DNA from: Nocardioides sp. SYSU D00065
GTDB lineage: Bacteria > Actinomycetota > Actinomycetes > Propionibacteriales > Nocardioidaceae
DNA length: 64,000 bases
Reading direction: 5' to 3'
NCBI RefSeq assembly: GCF_017916425.1
Contig: NZ_JAFMSX010000001.1
Span: forward strand, 1,550,001 to 1,614,000
The notes under the pieces: generated by a model
What the model saw: the letters and a program-made list of their open reading frames with translations, nothing else
Told to the model about the DNA's origin: nothing
Databases searched by the model: none
Shown here: piece after piece, positions 40,725-49,375 of the stretch
Numbering within the stretch: position 1 is the stretch's first letter
Layout: every line of letters begins with the position of its first letter
Program-made: the position numbers and the translations under genes

Positions 40725-42007
40725 GCGGGTGCCTCCTCGCGGAAGCGGTCGGGGATGCCCCACTCCTGGAAGGCGATGCGCTTCTCCACGGCGTACGGCT
40801 CGCGGCCGAGCACCTGCGCGAGGATCACCGAGTTGCGCATCGCGCCCATCCCGAGGTCGGGCGCGACGAAGCCGTGGGTGTGCTCCTCGGCGTTCTGCAC
40901 GAACACCTCGTCGCCGGCGTGGTCGACGGCGAAGCTGGCGCTGGCGAGGAACCGGCCGTGCTCGTCCCACCGGATCCGGTCACGCACCGGCTCGAGGAAG
41001 TCGGGCACGCGCGGGGCGTAGCCGGTGGCGAGCACCAGCGCGGCGGTGCGCAGCTGGCCGGTGCTGTCCTGCTCGGTGTGGCGCAGGTCGAGGGTGTAGC
41101 CGGTGCCGTCCCAGCGCGCCGCGGTCACCTCGGTCGCGGTGAGGAGCGTGGTGTCGACGCCGCCCGTCGCCTGGCGGCGGTAGAGCTCGTCGAAGATCGC
41201 ATCGATGGTCTGCGAGCTGATTCCCTTGGACAGCGCGGCCTGCCCGCGCTGCACCTCGGCGCGTCGCCCGGCCGGCAGCGACTGGAAGTACGACGACCAC
41301 TCGGGCGAGGTCATCTCCAGCGTCAGCTTGGTGTACTCCATGGGGAAGAACCGCGGCGAGCGGGTGACCCAGGTCAGGGCGAACCCGTGCTCCTCCTGCT
41401 CGGCCAGCAGGTCGGCGTACACCTCCGCGGCGCTCTGGCCGCTGCCGACGACGGTGACCGAGGAGGCGGCCAGCAGGCCGGGCTTGCGGTCGAGGTAGTC
41501 GGCGGAGTGCAGGGCGGGCCCCTCGACGGCGAACGGCAGCCGGGGCGCGGTGCCGGTGCCGAGCACGAGCCGGCGTGCCCGCCAGCTGCGGCCCGTGGCC
41601 GAGCGCACGACGTAGGCCTCGCCGTCGTGCTCGACCGCGACCACCCGCTCGCCCCAGCGCACGCAGTCCAGACGCTCGGCGGCCCACCGGCAGTAGTCGT
41701 CGTACTCGCGGCGCAGCGGGTAGAAGCTCTCGCGGATGTAGAACGGGTAGAGCCGGCCGACGTCCTTGAGGAACGCGAGGTAGGAGAACCGCGACGTCGG
41801 GTCGGCGAGGGTGACGAGGTCGGCCAGGAACGGCACCTGCAGCGTCGCGTCGGGCAGCATCATCCCGGGGTGCCAGGAGAAGCCGTCGGCCGCCTCGAGG
41901 AAGACCGCGCGAAGGTCGTCGAGCGGTTCGGCGAGGCAGGCCAGGCCGAGGTTGAACGGCCCGAGCCCGATGCCGAGGAGGTCGTACGTCGGCGCGCCGG
42001 CGGTCAT
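40721..42007 (-). CDS. desB: Lysine/ornithine/cadaverine N-monooxygenase, DesB-like
   Basis: 428 residues, flavin-dependent N-hydroxylase. FAD motif GIGLGPFNLGLACL (about 12), NADPH motif VVGSGQSAAEVYADLL (about 187), and C-terminal ATGYAPRVPDF plus FVQNAEEHTHGF typical of the IucD/PvdA/DesB group. It hydroxylates the amine of cadaverine with O2 and NADPH. It lies between desA and desC with 4-nt overlaps. Cadaverine specificity is inferred from the neighbouring decarboxylase. Confidence 0.92.
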   Translation of the reverse strand: MTAGAPTYDLLGIGLGPFNLGLACLAEPLDDLRAVFLEAADGFSWHPGMMLPDATLQVPFLADLVTLADPTSRFSYLAFLKDVGRLYPFYIRESFYPLRREYDDYCRWAAERLDCVRWGERVVAVEHDGEAYVVRSATGRSWRARRLVLGTGTAPRLPFAVEGPALHSADYLDRKPGLLAASSVTVVGSGQSAAEVYADLLAEQEEHGFALTWVTRSPRFFPMEYTKLTLEMTSPEWSSYFQSLPAGRRAEVQRGQAALSKGISSQTIDAIFDELYRRQATGGVDTTLLTATEVTAARWDGTGYTLDLRHTEQDSTGQLRTAALVLATGYAPRVPDFLEPVRDRIRWDEHGRFLASASFAVDHAGDEVFVQNAEEHTHGFVAPDLGMGAMRNSVILAQVLGREPYAVEKRIAFQEWGIPDRFREEAPA

Positions 42008-43470
42008 CGCAGCACCGCCACCCGGCCGTCGCGGGCGCCCGTCTCCGCAGGCCCGGCGAGGAGCCGCCGGCCGGTCGCGCGGACCAGCGCCACGACCCCG
42101 AGGACGTCGTCGACCGTCGCCACGGGGTTGAGCAGCGTCAGCTTGAGGTAGCTGCGTCCGTCCACCCGGGTCGCCGCCACGAGGGCCCGGCCGGAGTCGA
42201 ACAGCTCGGCCCGGACGGCTGCGTTGAGGCGACCGACCTCGTCGTCGTCAAGCCCGGGCGGGCACCAGCGGAACACGATCGTGCTCAGCTGCGGGGCGGC
42301 GGCGACGTCGATTTCCGGCATCGCGGTGAGCTCCGCGGCGACGGCGTCGGCGAGGTCGATGACCGCGTCGAGGTGCTCGCCGATCGCGTCGGCGCCCATC
42401 ACCCGCAGCGTCATCCACAGCTTGAGCGCCTCGAAGCGGCGCGTCGTCTGCAGGCTCTTGTCGACCTGGTTGGGGTGGGCGGAGTCCTTGGGGTTGAGGT
42501 ATGCGGCGTGCCACGTGACGTGCCCCAGCGTCGCTCCGTCGCGCACGAGCAGGGCGCTGCAGGACACCGGCTGGAACCACGTCTTGTGGTAGTCGATGGC
42601 GACCGAGTCGGACAGCTCGATGCCGTCGAGGCGGTCGCGCCGGCGCGCGGAGACCAGGAGGCCGCCGCCGTACGCCGCGTCGACGTGGAACCAGGCGCCG
42701 TACGCCCGAGCCAGGGCCGCGACCTCCGGGAGGGGGTCGATCGCACCGAAGTCGGTGGTGCCGGCGGTGGCCACCACGGCCATGGGCACCTCGCCCGAGG
42801 CCACGGCGTCGGCGAGCGCGGAGGCGAGAGCGGTCGGGTCCATCCGCCGCGCGTGGTCGACGGCGACGGGCACCACGGCCGCGTCGCCGAGGCCGAGCAC
42901 CCGGGCGGCCTTCTGCACCGAGAAGTGGCCGTCGGCGCTGGCGAAGATGCGCAGCCGGTCGACCGGTGCGACCTGCTGCCCGCGGGCCAGCAGGAGCGCC
43001 TGGAGGTTCGACTGCGTGCCGCCGGTCGTGAAGATGCCGTCCGCGCCGGGGCCCCAGCCGATGCGCGCCGTCGTCCAGTCGACGAGGTGCCGCTCGATGA
43101 AGGTGGCCCCGGCGCTCTGGTCGAAGGTGTCCAGGCTGGCGTTGACCCCGCTGACGAACACCTCGGCGGCCAGCGCCGGGATCACCACCGGGCAGTTGAG
43201 GTGGGCAGCGGCGGTCGGCTCGTGGAACCAGATGGCGTCGTCGAGCCAGAGCCGGGAGAGCTCGGCGAGGGCGTCCGGCCCGGTGCCCAGCGGCCGGTCG
43301 AGGTCGACGGCGGCGACGCGCTGTGCCGCCTCGCGCGGGGAGACCCCGCCCGAGGGACGCCCCGCTGTGGCGGCGAGGTGCGCGACGAGGTGGTCCACCG
43401 CGGCACCGACGGCCTCGCGGTAGGCGCCGGCGTTGGCCGGGTGGAAGAGGTGTTGACGGGGTGCGGGCAC
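42004..43470 (-). CDS. desA: PLP-dependent lysine decarboxylase, DesA-like
   Basis: 488 residues, group II decarboxylase. AAHLNCPVVIPALAAE and TTGGTQSNLQALLLAR bind the cofactor phosphate, FHVDAAYGGGLL carries the PLP-N-interacting Asp, and DYHKTWFQPVSCS (Lys near 305) holds the Schiff-base Lys. DesA-type enzymes produce cadaverine from lysine, the first step of desferrioxamine assembly. A 2,4-diaminobutyrate decarboxylase activity is possible for this family. It is first in the operon, 29 bp behind overlapping iron boxes. Confidence 0.92.
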   Translation of the reverse strand: MPAPRQHLFHPANAGAYREAVGAAVDHLVAHLAATAGRPSGGVSPREAAQRVAAVDLDRPLGTGPDALAELSRLWLDDAIWFHEPTAAAHLNCPVVIPALAAEVFVSGVNASLDTFDQSAGATFIERHLVDWTTARIGWGPGADGIFTTGGTQSNLQALLLARGQQVAPVDRLRIFASADGHFSVQKAARVLGLGDAAVVPVAVDHARRMDPTALASALADAVASGEVPMAVVATAGTTDFGAIDPLPEVAALARAYGAWFHVDAAYGGGLLVSARRRDRLDGIELSDSVAIDYHKTWFQPVSCSALLVRDGATLGHVTWHAAYLNPKDSAHPNQVDKSLQTTRRFEALKLWMTLRVMGADAIGEHLDAVIDLADAVAAELTAMPEIDVAAAPQLSTIVFRWCPPGLDDDEVGRLNAAVRAELFDSGRALVAATRVDGRSYLKLTLLNPVATVDDVLGVVALVRATGRRLLAGPAETGARDGRVAVLR

Positions 43471-43494
43471 GGGATGTCCCTCCGAGACGGGAGC

Positions 43495-43517
43495 AAGGTT
43501 AGGTAAGGCTTACCTTA
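43495..43517 (-). promoter_or_regulatory. Two overlapping DtxR/IdeR iron boxes upstream of desA
   Basis: TTAGGTAAGGCTTACCTTA (43499-43517) matches the 19-bp IdeR consensus closely, and AAGGTTAGGTAAGGCTTACC begins a second, 4-bp offset site. Overlapping boxes allow two IdeR dimers to bind opposite faces, giving tight iron repression. The box before the uptake operon (17048-17066) is weaker. Confidence 0.88.
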
Positions 43518-43551
43518 ACTGGCGCCGTCGTCGCGTCCGGTCAGGGGTCCG

Positions 43552-45042
43552 TCACGCCCGTTCGTACGCCACCTGACCGGCCACCCAGGTCACCGCGACC
43601 CGGTCGGCGAAGGCCCGCAGCTCGGCCGCGTGGGAACGGTCGGAGTCCCCGGCCAGCGGGTCGTCGTCGAGCAGCACCAGGTCCGCGGGGTGGCCGACGG
43701 CGACGGTGCCCCACCCGTCGGTCGACGCGGCGAGCGCCTCGCGCGCGGTGATCGACTGCTCGGGGTGCCAGGGCTCCCGCTCGTCCCCGGAGCGGTGGAC
43801 CGCCGTGGCGATGCCCAGCCAGGGGTCGAGCGGCGAGACCGGGGCGTCCGAGCCGAGGACAACGTCGACACCGTCGTCGAGCATCCACCGCAGCGGGAAG
43901 CAGCGCTCCGCGCGCCCGGGCCAGAGCCGCTCGGTGACGTCGCGGTCGTCCACGAGGTGCGCCGGCTGGACGCTCGCGCGGACGCCGAGCGCCGCCATCC
44001 GGCGTACGTCGTCGCGCGTGGTGAGCTGGACGTGCTCGATCCCCCCGCGGGCGCCGGTCGCCTCGAACGCGTCGAGCGCCACGCGCACCGCCCGGTCGCC
44101 GATCGCGTGCACGGCCACGTCGAGACCGCCCGCCGCCGCGCGGGCCAGCAGCGACCGGAGCTCTTCCGGGGTCTGGTTGGGCTGGCCCTCCTCGAGCCCG
44201 GGGACGGCCTTCTCGGCGTAGGGCTCGCAGCACCACGCGGTGCGGGTGTTGAGGGAGCCGTCGCTGATGATCTTGAGCGGACCCATCGTCAGGCGCGGGT
44301 CTGCGGCAAGGGGGTCGCCCGTGCGGAGCCCGCGCGCGAGCACGTCGTCGAGGCCGTCGGCGTAGCAGGCGTGCCGCACCCGGACGAGGTCGGCGCCGCC
44401 GGCCCAGCGGTCCACCCAGTCCGCGACGCCGCCGCTGAACTCGAGGTCGACCACGCCGACCACTCCCTGCGCGGCGGCCGCCTCCATGGAGCGCCGGTAG
44501 GCGTCCGGGCCGGTGCCCTCGGCCGCCAGGACGCTCGCGAGCCGGCCGTAGGCCTGGAACCACTCCCCCTCGCTCACCACGCTCTCGCGGATCGGCAGGG
44601 CGAGCATGTGCAGCGCGGTCGTGTTGAGCCACCCGTGGTGGCCGTCGCCGGCGATCAGCACGATCGGCTGGTCGGTGGCGATCGCGTCGAGGTCGGAGAC
44701 CGCGGGGTTGTCGGGCCACGCGGTCGGCCGGTGCCCCCAGCCGATGACCGGCAGGTCCGGCCACGCCTCCAGCCGCTCGCGCACGAGCTCGACGGCCTCG
44801 GCGCAGGAGCGCGCGGTGGCCAGGTCGAGCCGCGCGGACGCGAGCGTCCACTGGCCCAGGTGGACGTGCTGGTCCCACAGCCCGGGCGCCAGCCACCGCC
44901 CGCCCGCGTCGTACGCCGGCTCCCCCGGGGCCGGCGACAGCCCCGGGGCGACCTCCACGACGCGCCCGTCCTCGACGCGGACGTCGAGACGTCCGGGGAC
45001 GTGCTCGGTGACGGCCACCAGGCGGGCGTTGCGGATGAGCAT
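43552..45042 (-). CDS. YtcJ-like amidohydrolase family protein
   Basis: 496 residues. Metal-binding LWDQHVHLGQ (about 60), ISDGSLNTRTAW, AVHAIGDRAV and GSDAPVSPLDPW lie along a TIM-barrel amidohydrolase. The N- and C-terminal strands (IRNARLVAVTE, VTWVAGQVAYE) form the composite beta domain. YtcJ-type enzymes hydrolyse amide-like bonds of diverse small molecules; the substrate is not known. It is 82 bp downstream of the des start region, but divergent signals make it a separate unit. Start at the ATG before LIRNARL. Confidence 0.88.
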   Translation of the reverse strand: MLIRNARLVAVTEHVPGRLDVRVEDGRVVEVAPGLSPAPGEPAYDAGGRWLAPGLWDQHVHLGQWTLASARLDLATARSCAEAVELVRERLEAWPDLPVIGWGHRPTAWPDNPAVSDLDAIATDQPIVLIAGDGHHGWLNTTALHMLALPIRESVVSEGEWFQAYGRLASVLAAEGTGPDAYRRSMEAAAAQGVVGVVDLEFSGGVADWVDRWAGGADLVRVRHACYADGLDDVLARGLRTGDPLAADPRLTMGPLKIISDGSLNTRTAWCCEPYAEKAVPGLEEGQPNQTPEELRSLLARAAAGGLDVAVHAIGDRAVRVALDAFEATGARGGIEHVQLTTRDDVRRMAALGVRASVQPAHLVDDRDVTERLWPGRAERCFPLRWMLDDGVDVVLGSDAPVSPLDPWLGIATAVHRSGDEREPWHPEQSITAREALAASTDGWGTVAVGHPADLVLLDDDPLAGDSDRSHAAELRAFADRVAVTWVAGQVAYERA

Positions 45043-45105
45043 GGGGCCACCGTAGGAGGTGCGGCGGGCCGCCGCGGCGCGGCCCCGGCCGGTTAGGTTG
45101 TCCCC

Positions 45106-45759
45106 ATGGATCGGCGGGGGCCTGCGGTGCTGGGCGTGCTCCTCGCCCTCGGCGTCGGGGGCGGTTGGGCCGCAGCAGCGCAGACCCGTGACGAGTCCAT
45201 CGGAGCGGGCGTCCCGGCGCCGGTGCCCGCCGTGCGCCCCGCCCTCCCGACCGAGCCACCGCGTCCCTTCGCCGAGGACCCCGACGACCCGCCGCTGCGG
45301 CCGGGCATCCCGATGGCTCCCGCCACCCTCGGCAGCGGAAAGTTCGAGATCACCTTCCCCGCGCCGGTCGGCTGGCGGATCAACGCCAACGCCAGCAACG
45401 AGTGGAAGTTGAAGCAGCCGGGCACCTCCAACAACAGCTACGTCATGCGCGTCGAGCAGATCAACAGCCAGGACATCACCATCGAGGACGCGATCGACAT
45501 CCGGATCGCGCGGCTGGGCGCCGAGCAGGACGACTTCGAGCCCCTCCGCCGCGGCTTCGACTCCCTCGAGTACACCTACCGCAGCAACGAGGGCAACCTG
45601 CGGCACAGCTTCATGCGCTGGCTCGACCTCGACGGCAGCGGCCAGGCCGACGTGGAGATCGTGGTGCACGGCCGCGAGCGCGACGTCGCAGGGGCGCGCG
45701 ACCTCATCGACCGCGTGGCCGAGGGCATGCGCGGGGCCTCGGGCGGCGTCGCGCCCTAG
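45106..45759 (+). CDS. Secreted protein of unknown function
   Basis: 217 residues. A signal peptide is predicted (MDRRGPAVLGVLLALGVGGG then AAAAQ cleavage), followed by a Pro-rich linker (about 35-75) and an alpha/beta domain of 140 residues with KFEITFPAPVGWRINANAS. The domain resembles the extracellular part of the Ser/Thr kinase encoded next to it (convergent, 4 bp away) in size and in the F-x-x-P-x-x-W start. No family name can be given. A ligand or accessory of the kinase is a possibility only. Confidence 0.72.
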   Translation: MDRRGPAVLGVLLALGVGGGWAAAAQTRDESIGAGVPAPVPAVRPALPTEPPRPFAEDPDDPPLRPGIPMAPATLGSGKFEITFPAPVGWRINANASNEWKLKQPGTSNNSYVMRVEQINSQDITIEDAIDIRIARLGAEQDDFEPLRRGFDSLEYTYRSNEGNLRHSFMRWLDLDGSGQADVEIVVHGRERDVAGARDLIDRVAEGMRGASGGVAP

Positions 45760-45763
45760 CGGC

Positions 45764-47227
45764 TCAGATCCCGACGGTCGTGACCGACTGGAGGACCCGG
45801 TTGGCGGTGCCGCGGTCGTGGCTGCGGACCTGGACCCACAGCAACCGGTTCGAGGTCAGCTGCACCACCCGCTCCACGATGAGGTCGACGCCGGGGCAGC
45901 CGGTGAAGAACACCGTCACCGAGTCGTCGCCGCGCCGCTGGTCCTCGATCGGCGACCCGGCCTCGCCGCAGGCGGGGTGCTGCGGCACCTGCGGCGGGAG
46001 CTCGCCGGCCGCGAGGATGCCCACGAAGACGCCGGGGGCCGGGTCCTCCTCGGTGTTCCACCCCGGACGCGACCCCGACGCGATCGAGGGGTGCTCCTGC
46101 TCGTCGCCGACGGGGGTCCATCGCTCCGGGTCGACCTGGGCGGCCCAGTCCTCGGGGACCCGCACCGAGATCGTGCCGGTGACGTCCTCGACGGTGCGCT
46201 CGGAGGTGGTCAGCCGCTCGGCAGCCCACCCGACCCCGGCCCCCAGCGCCAGGCACAGGACGCCGGCCACCAGCCACGGCCGGCGCCGACGCTGCCGGGC
46301 CGGGGGCGCCGGAGGGTCCGGCGCCGTACCGGTCGCCACGCCGGTGCGACCGGGGTCCGGGGTGGCCTGGGTGTGGTCGGGGTCCGCGGGGATCCACGCG
46401 CGCGGCGCTCCGTCGGGCCGCCCGCCGAGGGCGTCGGCCAGCGCCGCGGTGAACGACGCGACGTCCGAGAAGCGCTCCGCGCGGTCCTTGGCGAGCCCGC
46501 GCCGGACGACCGCCTCCACCTCCGGGTCGACGCCCATGGGCGCCGGCGGGGCGGGGTCCTCGGCGGCGGCGAGCGTCCTGTGTGCGTAGGGCGGGCGGCC
46601 CGCCAGCAGGTAGTAGGTGAGGGCGGCGAGGGAGTACTGGTCGGCGCGCGCGTCCAGCGCCTCGCCGAGCGCCTGCTCCGGAGCGACGTAGGTGGGCGTG
46701 CCGCCGACCATGGTCAGCCGCGACGACATGTCCATCGCCTTGCCCAGCCCCAGGTCGCCGAGCATGGTCACCACGTGCGGGCCCCGGCCGTTCTCGACGG
46801 TGCGGAACAGCACGTTGGCGGGCTTGACGTCGCGGTGCAGCACCCCCCGGTCGTGCAGCGCCGTCAGTCCCGCGCCGACCTGTGTCACCACGGTAAGCGC
46901 CTCGCCGGCGTCGATCGAGGACAGCTCGAGCCGGTCGGCGAGCGTGCCCTGGTCGGCGTACGCCATCACCAGGAAGGGACGGTCGTCGGGCAGCTCGCCG
47001 GCGTCGTAGACCGGCACGACGTGGGGCGACTCCACCTTGCGCAGGAACCGGCCCTCCTCGAGGAAGCGCTGGCGCACGTGCAGGTCGCCCGCCCAGTTGT
47101 CGGCCAGCACCTTGATCGCGACGGGGCAGTCGAGGTGCTCGTCGTAGGCCAGCCAGACGGTCGCGAACGCCCCGGACCCGATCCGACGCCGCAGCGGGTA
47201 GCGGCCGAGACGGGAGGGGGCGGACAC
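45764..47227 (-). CDS. Transmembrane serine/threonine protein kinase (PknB-like)
   Basis: 487 residues, GTG start. P-loop IGSGAFATVWLAYD (about 16), VAIKVL Lys, HRDVKPANVLF (catalytic Asp near 133) and DLGLGKAMD, where DFG is replaced by DLG, then PTYVAPEQ. A Pro/Gly-rich juxtamembrane segment leads to one transmembrane helix (PWLVAGVLCLALGAGVGWA, about 320) and a 150-residue external sensor domain with paired cysteines. It is divergent from an ECF sigma factor with only 20 bp between the starts, so their promoters overlap. Confidence 0.92.
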   Translation of the reverse strand: MSAPSRLGRYPLRRRIGSGAFATVWLAYDEHLDCPVAIKVLADNWAGDLHVRQRFLEEGRFLRKVESPHVVPVYDAGELPDDRPFLVMAYADQGTLADRLELSSIDAGEALTVVTQVGAGLTALHDRGVLHRDVKPANVLFRTVENGRGPHVVTMLGDLGLGKAMDMSSRLTMVGGTPTYVAPEQALGEALDARADQYSLAALTYYLLAGRPPYAHRTLAAAEDPAPPAPMGVDPEVEAVVRRGLAKDRAERFSDVASFTAALADALGGRPDGAPRAWIPADPDHTQATPDPGRTGVATGTAPDPPAPPARQRRRRPWLVAGVLCLALGAGVGWAAERLTTSERTVEDVTGTISVRVPEDWAAQVDPERWTPVGDEQEHPSIASGSRPGWNTEEDPAPGVFVGILAAGELPPQVPQHPACGEAGSPIEDQRRGDDSVTVFFTGCPGVDLIVERVVQLTSNRLLWVQVRSHDRGTANRVLQSVTTVGI

Positions 47228-47247
47228 CCGGGCATTATCGTGCAGGC

Positions 47248-47826
47248 GTGAGCTATTCGGGGGACCTGGGCGTCGCGGCGACGCCGGACGAGATCGACGA
47301 CCTGGCGCGGCGCGCCCGCGACGGGGACCGCGACGCGCTCGAGTCGCTGCTCGCCGCCGTCCGTCCGCGCGTGCTCAACATCTGCCGCGGCGTGCTGCCC
47401 TACTCCGGTGACGCGGAGGACGCGTGCCAGGAGGCGATGCTCAACGTCGCGACCCGGATCGGCACGTGGGGCAGGCGCGGCCGGTTCACCACCTGGCTGC
47501 ACATCGTGGCCGTCAACAGCGCGCGCACGACGTACCGCCGGCTCAAGAACCTCGCCACGCCGACCGACTTCGAGGACGGCGCCCACGACCGGCCCGACCC
47601 GCGCACGACCAGCGTCATCGCAGGCACGCGCCTCGACCTCCTCGAGGCGATGGACACCATCGAGAGGGAGCACCCGCAGTACGTCGAGCCGCTGCTGCTG
47701 CGCGACGTCTACGGCCTGCCCTACGACGAGATCGCCGCGCTGGTCGGTGCTCCCCTGGGCACGGTCAAGGCGCAGATCCACCATGGTCGCAAGCTGGCCC
47801 GGCCGCTGCTGCGGGGCGAGCGGTGA
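47248..47826 (+). CDS. ECF-type RNA polymerase sigma factor
   Basis: 192 residues. Region 2 is RARDGDRDALESLLAAVRPR...DAEDACQEAMLNVATRI, and region 4 is LLRDVYGLPYDEIAALVGAPLGTVKAQIHHGRKL. Linker and length fit the ECF family. No anti-sigma factor is adjacent; the next gene is a lipoprotein peptidase and the divergent gene a Ser/Thr kinase, suggesting regulation by phosphorylation or envelope signals (inferred). GTG start, spaced 20 bp from the kinase start. Confidence 0.9.
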   Translation: MSYSGDLGVAATPDEIDDLARRARDGDRDALESLLAAVRPRVLNICRGVLPYSGDAEDACQEAMLNVATRIGTWGRRGRFTTWLHIVAVNSARTTYRRLKNLATPTDFEDGAHDRPDPRTTSVIAGTRLDLLEAMDTIEREHPQYVEPLLLRDVYGLPYDEIAALVGAPLGTVKAQIHHGRKLARPLLRGER

Positions 47827-49352
47827 GGCGACCGCGCCCGATCCTCGGTGCCGCCGTCACCCTGTCCGTGACCCTCCTGGCGGGCTGCTCCGACGCCGCG
47901 GACGGCCCGGACGGGCTGACCAGCCCCACCTCCGCACCCACGTCCGCCGCGACGCCGACCGACGCCCAGACGGCCGCCGCGCCGGCCTCTGCTCCCGAGG
48001 TCGTCGACGCGGTCGAGCAGGACCTCGACCTCGCCCTCTCCACGCCGGTGGAGGACAGCGTCTACCCCGCCGTCGGCGACCCGCGGGTCGACGCGCTGCA
48101 CTACGACCTCGACCTGGCCTGGAACCCCGACGAGGAGCTGCTCACCGGCGAGGCGACGATCACGTTCCGCGCGACCCGCTCCGCGCCGCGCTTCCAGCTC
48201 GACCTCGGCGCACCGCTGCGCGTGGGCGAGGTGAGCCTCGACGGGGAGACCGTGGACGTGGTGCACCGCGGCAAGGACCTCGTCGTGCAGGCCCCCGTCG
48301 ACGCCGACCGCCGCTACGAGCTGGTCGTCCCCTACGCCGGCACGCCCGAGCCCGCGCCGGCGCCCACCACCCGCAGCGACTTCTCCACGACCGGCTTCAC
48401 GGTGACGCCGACCGGCGAGGTGTGGACCATGCAGGAGCCCTACGGCGCCTACACGTGGTACCCGGTCAACGACCAGCCCTCCGACAAGGCGCTCTACGAC
48501 ATCACCGTCGAGGCCCCCGCGCCGTGGACCGGCGTCGCCAACGGCAAGCTGACCGGGCTCACGACGGACGAGGACCGCACCACGACGTCGTGGCAGCTCG
48601 TCGAGCCGGCGTCGTCGTACCTCATCACGCTCGCCATCGGCGACTACGCCCACAGCAGCAACACCACCGAGGACGGCCTGCGCCTCGACTACTGGACCAA
48701 GCGCGGGACCGCGACGCCGACGGCGCGCCTGCACACCGCCGCCGCGATCGTCGACTGGGTCGAGACCAGGCTGGGCCCCTACCCCTTCGACTCCCTCGGG
48801 CTCGTCGTCACCGACTCGCAGAGCGCGATGGAGACGCAGACGATGGTCACGCTGGGCAACAACGACTACGTCCTGTCCCCGCAGGTGATCGCGCACGAGA
48901 TCGTGCACCAGTGGTACGGCGACCAGGTCTCGCCCGCGGACTGGCGCGACGTGTGGCTCAACGAGGGCATGACCATGCTGATGCAGTGGCTCTACGAGGA
49001 CGAGCACGACATCCGGCCGCTGCGCGCGAGCGTGCAGGGCGCCCACCTCGCCGACCAGGGCCTGCGCGAGCAGTACGGACCGCCCGGCGACTACGACCCG
49101 CGGCAGTTCGGCGGCTCCAACATCTACACCACGCCGGCGCTGATGTGGAACGAGCTGCGCCTGGCCCTCGGCGACGACGAGTTCTTCCGCATCGCCCGGT
49201 CCTGGCTCGCCGCCCACGACAACACCTCTGCCTCGCGCGAGCAGATCTACGCCCACTGGGAGAGCGAGACCGGCCGCGAGCTGTCGGCGTTCTTCGACGG
49301 CTGGATCACCGGCGCCACGACGCCGCCGCGCGGCGTCCCGGGCGGAGCCTGA
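47823..49352 (+). CDS. M1-family zinc metallopeptidase lipoprotein
   Basis: 509 residues. Lipobox LLAGC with Cys22, a Ser/Thr/Ala-rich tether to residue about 60, then an M1 fold. The zinc site is HEIVHQW (His358, His362) with Glu381 in WLNEGM, and the AMETQ exopeptidase-type motif (SAMETQTM, about 338) is present. It is an aminopeptidase facing outside the cell. The C-terminal ERAP-like domain is short. GTG overlaps the sigma-factor stop, so the peptidase is co-expressed with the sigma factor. Confidence 0.92.
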   Translation: MRRPRPILGAAVTLSVTLLAGCSDAADGPDGLTSPTSAPTSAATPTDAQTAAAPASAPEVVDAVEQDLDLALSTPVEDSVYPAVGDPRVDALHYDLDLAWNPDEELLTGEATITFRATRSAPRFQLDLGAPLRVGEVSLDGETVDVVHRGKDLVVQAPVDADRRYELVVPYAGTPEPAPAPTTRSDFSTTGFTVTPTGEVWTMQEPYGAYTWYPVNDQPSDKALYDITVEAPAPWTGVANGKLTGLTTDEDRTTTSWQLVEPASSYLITLAIGDYAHSSNTTEDGLRLDYWTKRGTATPTARLHTAAAIVDWVETRLGPYPFDSLGLVVTDSQSAMETQTMVTLGNNDYVLSPQVIAHEIVHQWYGDQVSPADWRDVWLNEGMTMLMQWLYEDEHDIRPLRASVQGAHLADQGLREQYGPPGDYDPRQFGGSNIYTTPALMWNELRLALGDDEFFRIARSWLAAHDNTSASREQIYAHWESETGRELSAFFDGWITGATTPPRGVPGGA

Positions 49353-49375
49353 GGCGGGTCAGCCGGCTGGGCGGC

